DNA from: Azolla caroliniana
Lineage: Eukaryota > Polypodiophyta
Length of the DNA stretch: 64,000 bases
Direction of reading: 5' to 3'
NCBI GenBank assembly: GCA_043228905.1
Contig: JBHGNT010000007.1
Span: 5,022,001 to 5,086,000, forward strand
A program made the position numbers and the translations under genes. How positions within the stretch are numbered: the stretch's first letter is position 1; every line of letters starts with the position of its first letter. This document shows positions 1 to 9,305 of the stretch, piece after piece. The notes under the pieces are model-generated. The model ran no database searches and was not told the DNA's origin. It was given only the letters and a program-made list of their open reading frames with translations.

Positions 1-1
1 C

Positions 2-433
2 AGCCGGTCCACATCAGGGTATGTGATGACGTATGCAGGGGGAGCTGTTTCGTGGCAGTCGAGGCTGCAGAAGACGGTTGCGTTGTCAACCACGGAGGCG
101 GAGTACATGGCAGCTATTGAAGCCGGCAAGGAAATAATATGGATGAAGGACTTCATTAGAGAGCTCGGTATCCGGCAGGAGGAGTACCGACTCTACTGTG
201 ACAGTCAGAGTGCCATCCACCTTGCGAAGAACGCGGCCTATCACTCCCGGACGAAGCACATCCAACGAAGATATCACTGGATCCGGGAAAGGATAGAAGA
301 CAAGGAGTTCGTGCTGACGAAGATCCACACGGACGAGAACGGGTCGGATATGCTTACCAAGGTGCTCACACCCGACAAGCTGGAAGCATGCCGAAAGAGG
401 ATCGGATTGGAGAGACATCCCATGCCGAAGTGA
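2..433 (+). CDS. Ty1/copia RNase H C-terminus (element A, partial)
   Basis: This is the last part of a copia pol polyprotein. The reading frame is open from the window edge, so the rest of the element lies upstream. The RNase H core is visible as TTEAEYMAA and CDSQSAIHLAKN, followed by the SRTKHIQRRYHWIRE block and the LTKVL tail that ends copia RNase H domains. It closely matches the same region of element K (25879-27111, opposite strand), so A and K belong to one family. A purine tract (about 432-441) directly follows the stop and abuts the LTR, as expected for plus-strand priming. Confidence 0.9.
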   Translation, partial: SRSTSGYVMTYAGGAVSWQSRLQKTVALSTTEAEYMAAIEAGKEIIWMKDFIRELGIRQEEYRLYCDSQSAIHLAKNAAYHSRTKHIQRRYHWIRERIEDKEFVLTKIHTDENGSDMLTKVLTPDKLEACRKRIGLERHPMPK

Positions 434-443
434 AGGGGGAGTT

Positions 444-994
444 TGTTGGGATTTCGGTCCCTCCGGATGGGATGTCCGGAGGTGAATGACGGCAAGCCCG
501 GTTGCGGTTTACGGAACCGGAGGATGAAGAGTACCCGGCATGAAGCCGGATGAAGAGTACCCGGCCGGAGCCGGATGATGAAGACCCCGGCTACGGAGCC
601 GGATGATGAAGACCCCGGCTACGGAGCCGGATGACGAATGTACCCGGAGAGAGATCCGGATGCGGGGACATATTTGTGAATATGTTTGCCAAGGGCCCTT
701 GAGGCTATATTTGTAAATAGCCCGAAAGTCATATGAGATAAATATGACTTAGGGCAAACAGTTTTTTGGTTGTTACTTTTTCCTGTTTTTCTACTTAGAG
801 GGAGCTAAGTGAGAGCAGCCGAGAGAGAGAGAGAGAGAGAGAGAGACGAAGAGGTCGTTGCCTCTGTGTATCACCGCCGCCTGTGGCGAAGACAGTGAGC
901 CCAAGGTTGTTGCCTTGTAGCTTCACCATTGTACATCTCTGTTTATAGTGATAGTTGGAGTTTGAGGACTCCCGTGGTTTTTCCCATTTAGGGT
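444..994 (+). repeat. 3' LTR of copia A, truncated at its right end
   Basis: The LTR starts TGTTGGG right after the polypurine tract. It shares blocks with the K LTRs (reverse complement): the GTCCCTCCGGATGGGA start, a TATA region near ATAAATATGACTTAGGGCAAAC (about 739-760), a GA tract, and the GGTCGTTGCCTCTGT and CCGCCTGTGGCGAAGA blocks. Homology stops near 990, before the U5 end that K keeps, so the LTR is broken where it meets gypsy J. The right edge is approximate. Confidence 0.8.
520..650 (+). repeat. Tandem repeats in U3 of the copia A LTR
   Basis: About five degenerate units of 25-29 bp, each with CCGGATGA followed by AGAGTACCCGG or AGACCCCGGCTACGGAGC. They lie upstream of the TATA region. 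The K LTR carries a related but different 54-bp tandem unit at the same place. Confidence 0.75.
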
Positions 995-1053
995 TTAGTA
1001 CAATTAGAACTAGCGACTAGGCTCGGGTTTAGTACAATTAGAACTAGCGACTA
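991..1053. repeat. 29-bp direct repeat at the A/J junction
   Basis: Two identical 29-bp copies (991-1019 and 1025-1053, starting GGGTTTAGTACAATTAG) are separated by 5 bp. They sit exactly where the copia A LTR stops and the gypsy J gag begins, so they probably arose when a broken end was repaired. Confidence 0.85.
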
Positions 1054-2039
1054 TTTGGTTTACCTGTCTTCTTGGTCTACGGGGGCAATTTATTGCGATA
1101 TGTCCTGGTCCACCGCAGTAAAGACATAGTCGATTTGTACGGCGTCGCTGCTTTTCTTCTTCGGATAATGGTCCTCGACGACGTGTAGTGTCAATCTCCA
1201 TCGGAGTCGGAGTATTCGCTGGAGGCGCATTATATGACTCCCTCGGAAAAGGTCTTGCTACCACTGAGGCGTAGGTGGGCTCTGATCTTGCCCTCGGCAT
1301 CTGTAGCTGTCGTTCCGAACGTCGCTCAAAGAGGCAGTTGTCACATCTCACCGCGCGACTGATTGCTTCTGTTAAGGACTTTGGTTCTTCGGGGAAGGTC
1401 AAGAGTAAATCCTTGACGTCGTTGCGTAAACCATAACGAAATTGCTCCATCAACGCTTGATCATCCCAAGGAATATCGGCGGCGAGTAGGCGAAAATCTG
1501 CAGCGTATGCGGAGCCTGGACAGTCACCTTGGCGTAATCGCCGAATTTTGTTGATTGCGGTCCTGATGCTGTTAGTATCTCCGAAACATGCTTTAAACTC
1601 ACCTAGAAACTCTTCAAAATTGTTGAGTAACGGAGATTCCTTTTCTAATAGTGGAGCGAACCATGACAACGCTGAGCCACTTAACAAAGTGCCTACTAAA
1701 CCCACTCGTGATGCATCGGTGGGATATCGGGAAGGATGCATTTGAATAACTAATCGTACCTGGTTAAGGAACCCTCTAAACTGCGATCGCGTTCCATCGA
1801 ACTTCGTGGGAAGGCCAATCTTGGGTTCTTTATGAATCCCTTGTGTTCCGGGCCCTTGTTGTTGCATCGCTACGATAGTTGCTTCGAGTTGTTGCACGCG
1901 TAACGCAAGTTCCCCATGTTATTGTTGCGTTTGCTGCTTTTCTAAGGAGATTTGCTAAAGATCCCCCAGCAACCATTGGTTTTCTTGTTCCAAAGCATGG
2001 AACAAGAAATTGATATTCTTCAGCGCTAACAGTGGCCAT
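1010..2039 (-). pseudogene. Ty3/gypsy gag, element J (broken, truncated)
   Basis: Read on the minus strand, this is a chromovirus-type Gag: a retrotransposon gag domain (LPTKFDGTRSQFRGFLNQV, RYGLRNDVKDLLL) followed by a zinc knuckle CLYCGGPGHIAINC (CX2CX4HX4C). The first codons (MATVSAEEYQ) are at 2039, but the frame shifts between about 1830 and 1897. The sequence ends just after the knuckle, and no protease, RT or integrase of J remains. It resembles the gag of element H (14409-15537) but is clearly diverged. It is a dead fragment. Confidence 0.85.
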
Positions 2040-2112
2040 GGGATGAAAGAAAAGAGGAATAAAAGATTAGTAGGAAATGAGAGAGACAGAAGGTAGGCAA
2101 ATTGGTTCAAAC

Positions 2113-2214
2113 TGTCAGGAACAGTACTGAGACAGAGAAGGAATTAGTACTAAACGAAGGATTAGTACTATGAGAGGTGTAGAACTTCTTCGAGAGAAGG
2201 AAGAAGTGAGCGAG

Positions 2215-2267
<53 letters not shown>

Positions 2268-2300
2268 TAGATAGATAGATAGATTATATTATCGTCTTCG
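2113..2300 (-). repeat. 5' LTR of gypsy J, U5-side piece
   Basis: The LTR terminus TGTCAGGAACAGTACTGAG abuts AAATTGGTTCAAAC, the same leader found next to the H LTR at 15604. The piece runs into a GA/GATA tract and is then interrupted by the LINE. The remaining LTR lies at about 6855-7230. The exact edge inside the microsatellite cannot be fixed. Confidence 0.65.
2216..2286. repeat. (GA)n(GATA)n microsatellite
   Basis: A long GA run followed by about six GATA units. It adjoins the 3' end of the LINE (which is on the minus strand). It may be partly LTR sequence and partly LINE tail. Confidence 0.9.
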
Positions 2301-2339
2301 GAGGTCAAATATGACCTATGAGACCAAAAATATTACATT

Positions 2340-5300
2340 TCACGTGATATGTGTGAAAGTGAGTAGTGACTCTCGATGTTCAAGAACTTTACCAATGAAT
2401 GTTGCAATCGAGAGTGCACATTGTGGTTGTGAGAGGAATTCATGCAAAGATTGGGCTCGATCGAAGAGATGTGTAAAGCATGGTCGAATATGATCAAAGG
2501 CAGAGCATTGTATCAAAGTGTGATACTCAGACTCGCGAACTTGTTTAGGGCAAAGTGCGCATAACCGACCACTCTCATCACTTGTACCCCAACGCCCTGT
2601 TTCACATCGCAATGCATGTGAGCTAAGTCGCATGGAAGCAATGGTTCGAATGGAAGATAACGGTATGGGCTCTAACATGTATGGATGTGTACGATTTCCC
2701 CGTTCCGCGAAGAATATGGTTTTGTAGTTAGGTGCAACATGTGTAGTATAATGTGTGAAGCGTGAGCCTCCACATTTGTCCCATGTCATGATACATTGGC
2801 GTTGCAAAAATGCCTCATTTACAGAGGAATCTAATGATGCATCATGAAGCAAGTGTCTCGCATCCCATCTACCAAACCATTTTTCTATATCTTGCATCCA
2901 ACCGGAACACAAAATTTTGCTTTTATGCGTCTTTTGGATCTTTTTGCTTGCTTCCCACGCAATTCTAGGAAGTCGATGTGAGGGACTTTTTTGAACCTTA
3001 AGCATGTATTCAACAACCCTTTCCATGGCCATGATCTCAATGGGAAGCGATCCCGTCTCAAGGAGGAGGAGGGTGTAGGGCGTTTGTTTCTTAACTTGTA
3101 GAAACTTGGTAAGAAAATGCTTTTGGACATTTTCAAACTCTTTCCACATAGATTTTGGGATGCTACCGCCCCATACTTCCACCCCATAGAGAAGAACCGG
3201 TGTCACCAAAGTGTCGAAAAGATATTTCTTGAGGACCCAACACTTAATATCTCCAAGATTGCATGTGTTCTCAAATGCATAGTATGCTCGCTTGCCCGCC
3301 TCTAAGCGGCGTGTAGCACATTCATTCCATCTATGATTTGAAGGAACTTCAAGGCCAAGATATTTGAAGCTTTCCACACATTCAAGTGGCTCATTGTTGT
3401 ACATAATGCATGGTTTATCTCTTTTTTGGCTCTTCACAAGCATAATCTTTGTTTTAGAGCTATTGACACTTAATTTAGTATGCATGCAAAATTTTTCCAA
3501 TGCCTTCATAAGCTTTTGTGCATCTCCTAAAGTATTTGCAAAAAGCACTACATCATCTGCATATAGCAAAAGCATAATCACAACATTCCCAATGGCAACT
3601 TCTTCAACACATTCTTCCTTTACAAACTTGGTAACCATTTCTTCCAATTCATCAATGCATAGACCAAATAGTGTTGGTGAGAGTGGGCATCCTTGCTTAA
3701 CACCAATAGTGCTTTTGAAAAAATCTGAAAGTTTATCTCTCATGCGCACACAACATATAACCTTCTCATAAATTCGGGAAATTGCAAGCATATATTCACT
3801 TGGCACCTCAAGTTCTTCCATTCGCCTCCAAAGATGCTCACGAGGTACCATATCAAAAGCTTTCTTGAAGTCTACAAAGCAACAATATAAACCTTTACCT
3901 CTAAGGCGACTTTCCTCCGTTAATACTCGAAGGGTGATAAGGTGATCAATGGTGCTATGGTGTTTCCGAAAGCCAGCTTGTCCATAAGCTCTCTTACCAC
4001 TTTTTTCAGCCCATACACTTATCTTTGATTCCATTATACATCCAAATAGTTTTGCCATTAATGAGCCAACCATGATGGTTCGATAGTTGTTTACATTATT
4101 TATATCTCCACCTTTATGTAAAGGTTTGATCCAATTTGTAGTCCAATCGTACGGCATACCATGTTGCAATGCATCATTAAACATATCGCTTATCCATATA
4201 TGTGCTTCCTTTCCCGTCCATTTGAGCATTTCAGCCTTTATACATTGAAGATCGCTTGCCTTTCGAGAGGCCAATTTCTTAAGTCCTATGCATATATCTT
4301 CAATTGTAAAGAAGGGAGACATATGTGAAAGAGAACCATAACACATCATCTTTCCGGCAAGAGATAACTCATATAAATTCTTACAATGCATAGACAAGTC
4401 GTGAAGAGTTAAGTCACCATAACTCTCAACACGTTTTCCCTTTAGATTTCCCCAAAATTTAGCACATGCATGTGCTTTCTCTTGCGTTTGGATAAGTTGT
4501 TGAGTAACTTCCCATATTCTTCTCTTTCTTTGAATAAGCCTTTTATACTCATGCAAATGCTTTTGGTAATTCTCTTTATCCTTAACTACATCCAAAACCA
4601 TAAGGCACTTTCGAGCTTCATGACATTCTTTATCAAACCATTTTTTCCTAAGTTTCTTGGTGCATTTCCAAGATGTGCGATTGGTCGAAAAACATTTGTT
4701 TGTACATGAGAGAATGACTTTCTTGAAAGCTTCCCATTTGCATTCTAGTGTGGCACCATGTTGTATCTTTGTCATTTGTAACATATCCTCAACCATCTTG
4801 GAATACATGGGTGCTCGCTTAAGGTTCATGCTCAAGTGCGGTTGTTTATTATCTTCAATAGCCTTCTCACAATCAAACCTATGCATACATTTGAGATCGA
4901 TACATAAAGGCCTATGATCGGATTCCGGTGTCCATTCACCAAGTGAGAATTTATGTATACGATCCAAAATACATTCGGAAAGTAGCACATAGTCAATCAC
5001 ATTATTTCCATTGTGTTTTCTACATGTAAAACCATTAGTGTTGGGCCATAAGGAAATACCATTTGCAATAAGCAATCCGGTACTATTGCACATTTGTAGG
5101 AGTAACTTCCCAAATTGGTCCGGATCTTTTTCATCGCTAGAAGAGCGGTTATACATTTGCATATCCTCTTGCATCCTTGAGATATGTGGCATGAAAGATT
5201 CTTGTGAATCAAGTTGGAAACTTCTTGTACGAGCATTCATGTCACCAAAGACAATAACTTCCCCTTTGGATTTGAAATAAGCAATATCATCTTCTAGATT

Positions 5301-5714
5301 GGCAAACGGTTGATCTTTATCCAAACAAGCATAAAAGTTAGAATCTTGATGAGGGATGTAACATCCAACTACAAAAGTGGGCAAATCATTAGGTGTTTCT
5401 ATTTTGAGCCATATGTAGCATTTATTTTCATCATTTTTTATGATTGACACATATTTCTCTATTTCCTTCTTAATCAAACATGCCACCCCTCCTTGTCCTC
5501 TTCTTTGTCTTGGATTTTTCTTCCATATCAAAGAGTGTACATTATAGTTTCCTAAACCTTGAATCCTTTGAGTATCATGCTCCCATGTCTCAACAAGAAG
5601 TGTGATATCCGAGTCATCGGTGAACTCCTCTATGCCAAATCCCGCATTCCATGGGTATCCATTGCAATTCCAAAAGCATAGTCGTAAAAGGCGTGGGTTA
5701 GTCTCATAGATCAC
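2340..5714 (-). CDS. LINE ORF2: APE endonuclease and reverse transcriptase
   Basis: 1124 aa, uninterrupted. An apurinic-type endonuclease fills about residues 8-275: CFWNCNG near the start, GDMNAR at 157-162 and the catalytic block SDHRPL at 265-270. The RT follows: NYRTIMVGS, YGQAGFRKHHST, FVDFKKAFDMVPREHLW, GVKQGCPLSP and the active-site YADD at about 717-720, then FKYLGLEV. A C-terminal CX2CX9HX4C finger lies near residue 1050. There is no RNase H domain. The enzyme would nick target DNA and copy the LINE RNA in place. YADD with GVKQGCPLSP differs from the FADD/GLRQGDPLSP signature usual in plant L1 elements. All visible catalytic motifs are present, so the copy may be recent. Confidence 0.92.
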   Translation of the reverse strand: MIYETNPRLLRLCFWNCNGYPWNAGFGIEEFTDDSDITLLVETWEHDTQRIQGLGNYNVHSLIWKKNPRQRRGQGGVACLIKKEIEKYVSIIKNDENKCYIWLKIETPNDLPTFVVGCYIPHQDSNFYACLDKDQPFANLEDDIAYFKSKGEVIVFGDMNARTRSFQLDSQESFMPHISRMQEDMQMYNRSSSDEKDPDQFGKLLLQMCNSTGLLIANGISLWPNTNGFTCRKHNGNNVIDYVLLSECILDRIHKFSLGEWTPESDHRPLCIDLKCMHRFDCEKAIEDNKQPHLSMNLKRAPMYSKMVEDMLQMTKIQHGATLECKWEAFKKVILSCTNKCFSTNRTSWKCTKKLRKKWFDKECHEARKCLMVLDVVKDKENYQKHLHEYKRLIQRKRRIWEVTQQLIQTQEKAHACAKFWGNLKGKRVESYGDLTLHDLSMHCKNLYELSLAGKMMCYGSLSHMSPFFTIEDICIGLKKLASRKASDLQCIKAEMLKWTGKEAHIWISDMFNDALQHGMPYDWTTNWIKPLHKGGDINNVNNYRTIMVGSLMAKLFGCIMESKISVWAEKSGKRAYGQAGFRKHHSTIDHLITLRVLTEESRLRGKGLYCCFVDFKKAFDMVPREHLWRRMEELEVPSEYMLAISRIYEKVICCVRMRDKLSDFFKSTIGVKQGCPLSPTLFGLCIDELEEMVTKFVKEECVEEVAIGNVVIMLLLYADDVVLFANTLGDAQKLMKALEKFCMHTKLSVNSSKTKIMLVKSQKRDKPCIMYNNEPLECVESFKYLGLEVPSNHRWNECATRRLEAGKRAYYAFENTCNLGDIKCWVLKKYLFDTLVTPVLLYGVEVWGGSIPKSMWKEFENVQKHFLTKFLQVKKQTPYTLLLLETGSLPIEIMAMERVVEYMLKVQKSPSHRLPRIAWEASKKIQKTHKSKILCSGWMQDIEKWFGRWDARHLLHDASLDSSVNEAFLQRQCIMTWDKCGGSRFTHYTTHVAPNYKTIFFAERGNRTHPYMLEPIPLSSIRTIASMRLSSHALRCETGRWGTSDESGRLCALCPKQVRESEYHTLIQCSAFDHIRPCFTHLFDRAQSLHEFLSQPQCALSIATFIGKVLEHRESLLTFTHIT

Positions 5715-5720
5715 GTGTCC

Positions 5721-6590
5721 CTATTTGCCTACATTTCCATCTTTAGGCACATCCTTAACCTTGTTTTTCAATCTTTCTTCATATGCTTTACGACGAGCAT
5801 TTTGTTGTGAGATAGTACGATCTTCACTCACAAAGCATTGTGTACCTTTGAGGTATACCCAACTATTTTCGAGTATGATCCGCCGCTTTGTATCATCTGT
5901 CATTGTGCATACAATAGGCCTTTCTCCGGAGCGAGTAACACCATGTTTCCCAACTCGGTGTGCCCCATATACATTCACATCTGACATCCCATAATGCATG
6001 CTAAAAAATTCACCAATGGCCTTTCCAAGGGATGCGGGTGTTTCAATACTCTCTTCTTTAATCCCACGGATGACAATGTTCTTTGATCGTCGTTCACGTT
6101 CTTTCAATTCTCGGACATCTATGTTTTCGATATTCTTCTCTTGATGCATCACATGCATATTAGATGAGTTTGATAGCACATCCCCACCACATACATCGGC
6201 CCATGACTTCGTTGTACATACATTTTTCATCTCACTTACATCCCGCCTCATCGTGTCCAATTTTTCTTCTTTTAATGCTTCCTTTAACTCAATCTTGTTA
6301 AGGCGCTCATTTGTTTCAAAAGAAGCTCTTTTACATTCTTGAATCTCTTCTTGAAGTTTTGCAACCACTTGTTTAAGACTTTCATTCTCAATGACAACAC
6401 TTTGGAGCTTAGTATTCTCTTTCATTAACGTCCTAATCTCTTCACCTTGCTTGTTTATGGTTTCTTGAAGAGAAATCAAGTGACTCATAAGCATTTTGTC
6501 CATTGCATTAGAATCAAGATTTGTTGGTGATCTCGGCTCATTATCAATTATACCCCCAAACTTTGCGGCGGTTTTACGAGTATTTGCCAT
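5721..6590 (-). CDS. LINE ORF1: coiled-coil RNA-binding protein
   Basis: 289 aa, open, ending 6 bp before the ORF2 start. Residues about 30-130 have heptad-like leucine, glutamate and lysine spacing typical of a coiled coil. The C-terminal half (RSKNIVIRGIKEE, then GAHRVGK, RPIVCTMTD, KRRIILENSW) has the layout of the RRM-like domain of L1-type ORF1 proteins. The family's known role is trimeric RNA chaperone coating the element's RNA. The assignment rests on position and motif layout. The ATG at 6588-6590 is the first in frame. Confidence 0.8.
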   Translation of the reverse strand: MANTRKTAAKFGGIIDNEPRSPTNLDSNAMDKMLMSHLISLQETINKQGEEIRTLMKENTKLQSVVIENESLKQVVAKLQEEIQECKRASFETNERLNKIELKEALKEEKLDTMRRDVSEMKNVCTTKSWADVCGGDVLSNSSNMHVMHQEKNIENIDVRELKERERRSKNIVIRGIKEESIETPASLGKAIGEFFSMHYGMSDVNVYGAHRVGKHGVTRSGERPIVCTMTDDTKRRIILENSWVYLKGTQCFVSEDRTISQQNARRKAYEERLKNKVKDVPKDGNVGK

Positions 6591-6850
6591 TGAAGGGACA
6601 AACCCTACGGGAAAAGAGAGACAGAGAGGGAAGGAGAGAGAATGTACCTTTCACTCGATTTAGGGCTTCAAAATCTACCTTCCGTTTGAGGAACCGTGGG
6701 GTAAAGATGGCTGCGGATGAAAATGCTCATAACTTCTCGCTACGGTAACGGAATTCAGTAAATGAACATTCTTTAGAAAGCTCTCTCAAAGAGCTTTCCA
6801 ACGAGCTATAGAACGTAGAAAACGATGGCCGGAGTGAACTTACAGAGAGC

Positions 6851-6867
6851 TTTGAAAGAGAGAGAGA

Positions 6868-6934
<67 letters not shown>
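6851..6934. repeat. (GA)n microsatellite
   Basis: About 80 bp of nearly pure GA at the 5' edge of the LINE. It is probably the GA tract of the J LTR, duplicated around the LINE insertion. The Leu-Ser open frame read across it is not a gene. Confidence 0.9.
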
Positions 6935-6940
<6 letters not shown>

Positions 6941-7038
6941 AGAAAGATATGTATTATATGAAGAGAATATACAATGGTGGCTAAAAGGCTTAAGACTGGC
7001 GTTGAACCAATTTGGTTCAACATAATGCTTAGTGCCCT

Positions 7039-7084
7039 CTTTTATAGTGTTTTCAAGAGTAATCCTGAAGCTTCTAGAATGTTC
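7039..7084 (-). promoter_or_regulatory. TATA box and heat-shock element in the J LTR
   Basis: On the minus strand the TATA box CTATAAAA is preceded, 26 bp upstream, by a perfect three-pentamer heat-shock element: TTC at 7072-7074, GAA at 7077-7079, TTC at 7082-7084, each separated by 2 bp. Function is inferred from the consensus. Confidence 0.6.
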
Positions 7085-7162
7085 CCGAGAAATCTGGAAT
7101 ATACACTAATTTCCTATAATAAAATGTAAATGAAAATAATATCTTATGTATTACAATTGATG

Positions 7163-7214
7163 ATCTAATGGTCAAGAGCTCGACCCATATAACCTAAGGT
7201 CATGGGTTCGAGTC
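7163..7214 (+). promoter_or_regulatory. tRNA-like A/B boxes in the J LTR (antisense)
   Basis: TCTAATGGTCAAGAGC (A-box-like) and GGGTTCGAGTC (B-box-like, 7204-7214) lie about 41 bp apart start to start, close to tRNA gene spacing. They are antisense to the LTR and 16-67 bp from its 5' terminus. Confidence 0.5.
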
Positions 7215-7231
7215 TTGCCATATCATGACAG

Positions 7232-7597
7232 ATGGACGATCTTATCAAAGGTATAAAAGATTTTTCATTACATGTCGCAAAGCTACAAGAAGAAAAATCC
7301 TCACAACCCCAAAAAAATTATGAAAGGAGATGCATATGGTGTGATAGCGTCGACCATTCAATAGAAGGGTGTGATAACTATCAAGAAGCGATAGAAAGAG
7401 GGGTGATATTCTTCAAAGATGGTAAGATTCATTCTTCTAAAATTCGATTACCTCTCCGAACTAACTTTAGAAGAGGTGGTATGAGAAGGATCATCGAAGA
7501 TGCGGAAATAACTAGGACACAAGTTGTCTATCAACCAATAACTACAGTCATCCATGTTGGTGGAGGATCTATTCTGAATTTTGGCCGTGTATTTTGA
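7232..7597 (+). pseudogene. Gypsy G Gag C-terminal part with zinc knuckle
   Basis: The frame carries CIWCDSVDHSIEGC, a CX2CX4HX4C knuckle, and is followed by basic sequence. The N-terminal capsid part is missing because J interrupts it. It ends at a stop after about 120 codons, then the frame changes. Confidence 0.75.
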
Positions 7598-7670
7598 AAG
7601 CTACAAGAAAAGGTAAAATCGAGTTTGAAAATTTGAAGTCTGGAGGTGATGTTGTCCGAAGCAAAACTGG

Positions 7671-8680
7671 TTGGGAAGACCTAGTGGATGGCCTAAGGCT
7701 TTCGTGAAGGTTGCAACAACCCAAGCCCATGAAGTGATCATGGAAGAGAAACGGAAATGGGCGAAAAATGACAATAACAAGAAGAGGGAGCTAAGAAGTG
7801 CTAAAATGTGGGAGACGGAAAATTCAAAAATGGTAAGCCCTGACATTGAAAAAGGTAATGATAAGAAGAGTCCCTCGTTCAAATTATTATCTGATATTGA
7901 AGCTTCAACTAATTTTAAAAAAGTATTGGAAGAAAGAATTTTAGATAACAAAGTGGAACTTTCCTTGAGGGAACTTTTGGGCATAGCTAAAAAAGAATTT
8001 CATGATGCAATAATAGATGGAATTAAAAGAAAACGACAAAGTATTGAAGCCGCTGAAAACCCAAGAAGTGAAGTAAAGAAAGCAACGGTGGAAGTCCTCA
8101 AAGGTGAACCAAGCTCTTCCATTGTTGGTACACAAGCTATTGCGACGACAACTTCTGAAGTGATGCCGAAAGAGCTAAAAAGCTACTATGCTAAGAAACA
8201 TTGGGCAAGAGCAACAACTGAGACACCCGTGAAGATTGAAAACCTTGAAGATCCGGCCGTGGCCTTAATTGACCACAGGTCAAAAATTAATCTAATTTCT
8301 TATGATATTTATAGGAAAGACGGATGGCCAATGGAAACGAATCATGGGTGGAGGGTAAAATCGGCTAATTCAACGACCGAGCAACTTCATGGAGCTTGCC
8401 CAACATCAAAGTCACCATTGAAGATGTGCCAATGGAGCAACATTTCTTTATCCAAAAGACCTCGTCATACCCAATGATTCTTGGTCAACCATATATCACA
8501 TCTTCTAGGATGGAGACGAAGGTGCTTGAAGATGGCTCGACATATGTTAGAATTCGGAGTACTGATGGTAAAAGGAGTGTTCAATTTCTTACTGTTAGGC
8601 AGGAGCATGATAGAAATAAAGAAGAATTACGAATTAACTCATGTGAGCATGATATGTCATCTTATGAGTCGGATTTTTAA
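7671..8680 (+). pseudogene. Gypsy G gag-protease linker and aspartic protease (frameshifted)
   Basis: Two overlapping frames (7671-8477 and 8396-8680) together give a lysine- and glutamate-rich linker and a retropepsin-like region: VALIDHRSKINLISYDIY at the place of the usual D-S/T-G catalytic triplet (here DHR, so the site is damaged), then GACPNIKVTIEDVPMEQHF, MILGQPYI and VQFLTVRQEHDRN. The protease would have cleaved the polyprotein. The frameshift and the altered triplet make it inactive. Confidence 0.65.
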
Positions 8681-8730
8681 ATAGGATCATTGATGGGTAG
8701 GGACACAATGGTCCCAAAGCTTTTCTTTCC

Positions 8731-9276
8731 TTGCAAAAATGTTTTCCAATTAATAAAACAATCAAAACATTCTCTAATACAATGGATGGATTTACCTGTT
8801 ACTTTGGTGTGGAAAGTCATGCACAAAATAAAGGGAGCAGGAAGATGTTGGATGCATTGTGCACTTCAGGGATGATTGAAAGGGATGACATAATTTTTGG
8901 CATGTTTCTTGAATATTCAGATGTGGATACAGTCAAAATATTAGAAAATTGCTTGAGTGAGAAAGAATGCGAGAAGAGATTTGTTCATGTAAATTATGTT
9001 GATATATACCTTCATATTGCTGATTTTATTGAAAAAAATGGTTGTATAGTTAATAGTGAAATAGTTGGCAATAGCTATCATGAAATGGCTAAAAAAGCAA
9101 GTAAAAATAACTATGCAATAAAAGTTAGCACTAAATATAAAACAATAGACAAAAAGGTCAAGCCCATGGCCATGCATCTACCTATGGATAGTACTGAAAT
9201 GAAAAAGAATGTCGCGTTTGAGCCAATATTACGGGATTCTAAGGACATCGGTCAAAGTTTACAAATGCTACTCTAG
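8731..9276 (+). pseudogene. Gypsy G protease-RT linker region
   Basis: An open stretch of about 180 codons between the protease and RT. It has no motif I recognise. Position and collinearity with the pol frame are the only evidence. It stops just before the RT frame. Confidence 0.5.
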
Positions 9277-9305
9277 ATCTAAAAATTGGTGAGAACGAAT
9301 TTTTT

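Larger units (their letters stand above)
2300..6850 (-). mobile_element. Non-LTR retrotransposon (LINE), apparently full length
   Basis: A LINE on the minus strand with a 5' region (about 6591-6850), ORF1, a 6-bp gap, ORF2 and a short 3' UTR. Both ORFs are open. Both ends lie in GA-rich microsatellite belonging to the J LTR, so any target duplication is hidden. There is no clear poly(A) tail; the 3' end runs into (TATC)n(TC)n on the coding strand. The RT signature is not the standard plant L1 type (see ORF2). A decayed relative is at 57630-58560. Confidence 0.85.
6855..7230 (-). repeat. 5' LTR of gypsy J, main piece
   Basis: Aligned by eye with the H LTR, it keeps the same order: GA tract, GGCGTTGAACCAATTT (6988-7016), inverted TATA (TTTTATAG, about 7039-7046), heat-shock-like block, tRNA-like block, and the end ATATCATGACA at 7230. 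Gypsy G gag sequence begins at once after 7230, so J inserted into the gag region of G. Confidence 0.75.

Noticed and set aside
3364-3771. 135-codon plus-strand frame inside the LINE
   Set aside because: Shadow of LINE ORF2, which has clear RT motifs on the other strand.
6727-7023. Leu-Ser repeat frame across a GA tract (also near 33154-33351 and 41159-41365)
   Set aside because: Pure translation of GA/CT and CA/TG microsatellites inside LTRs. No independent coding signal.
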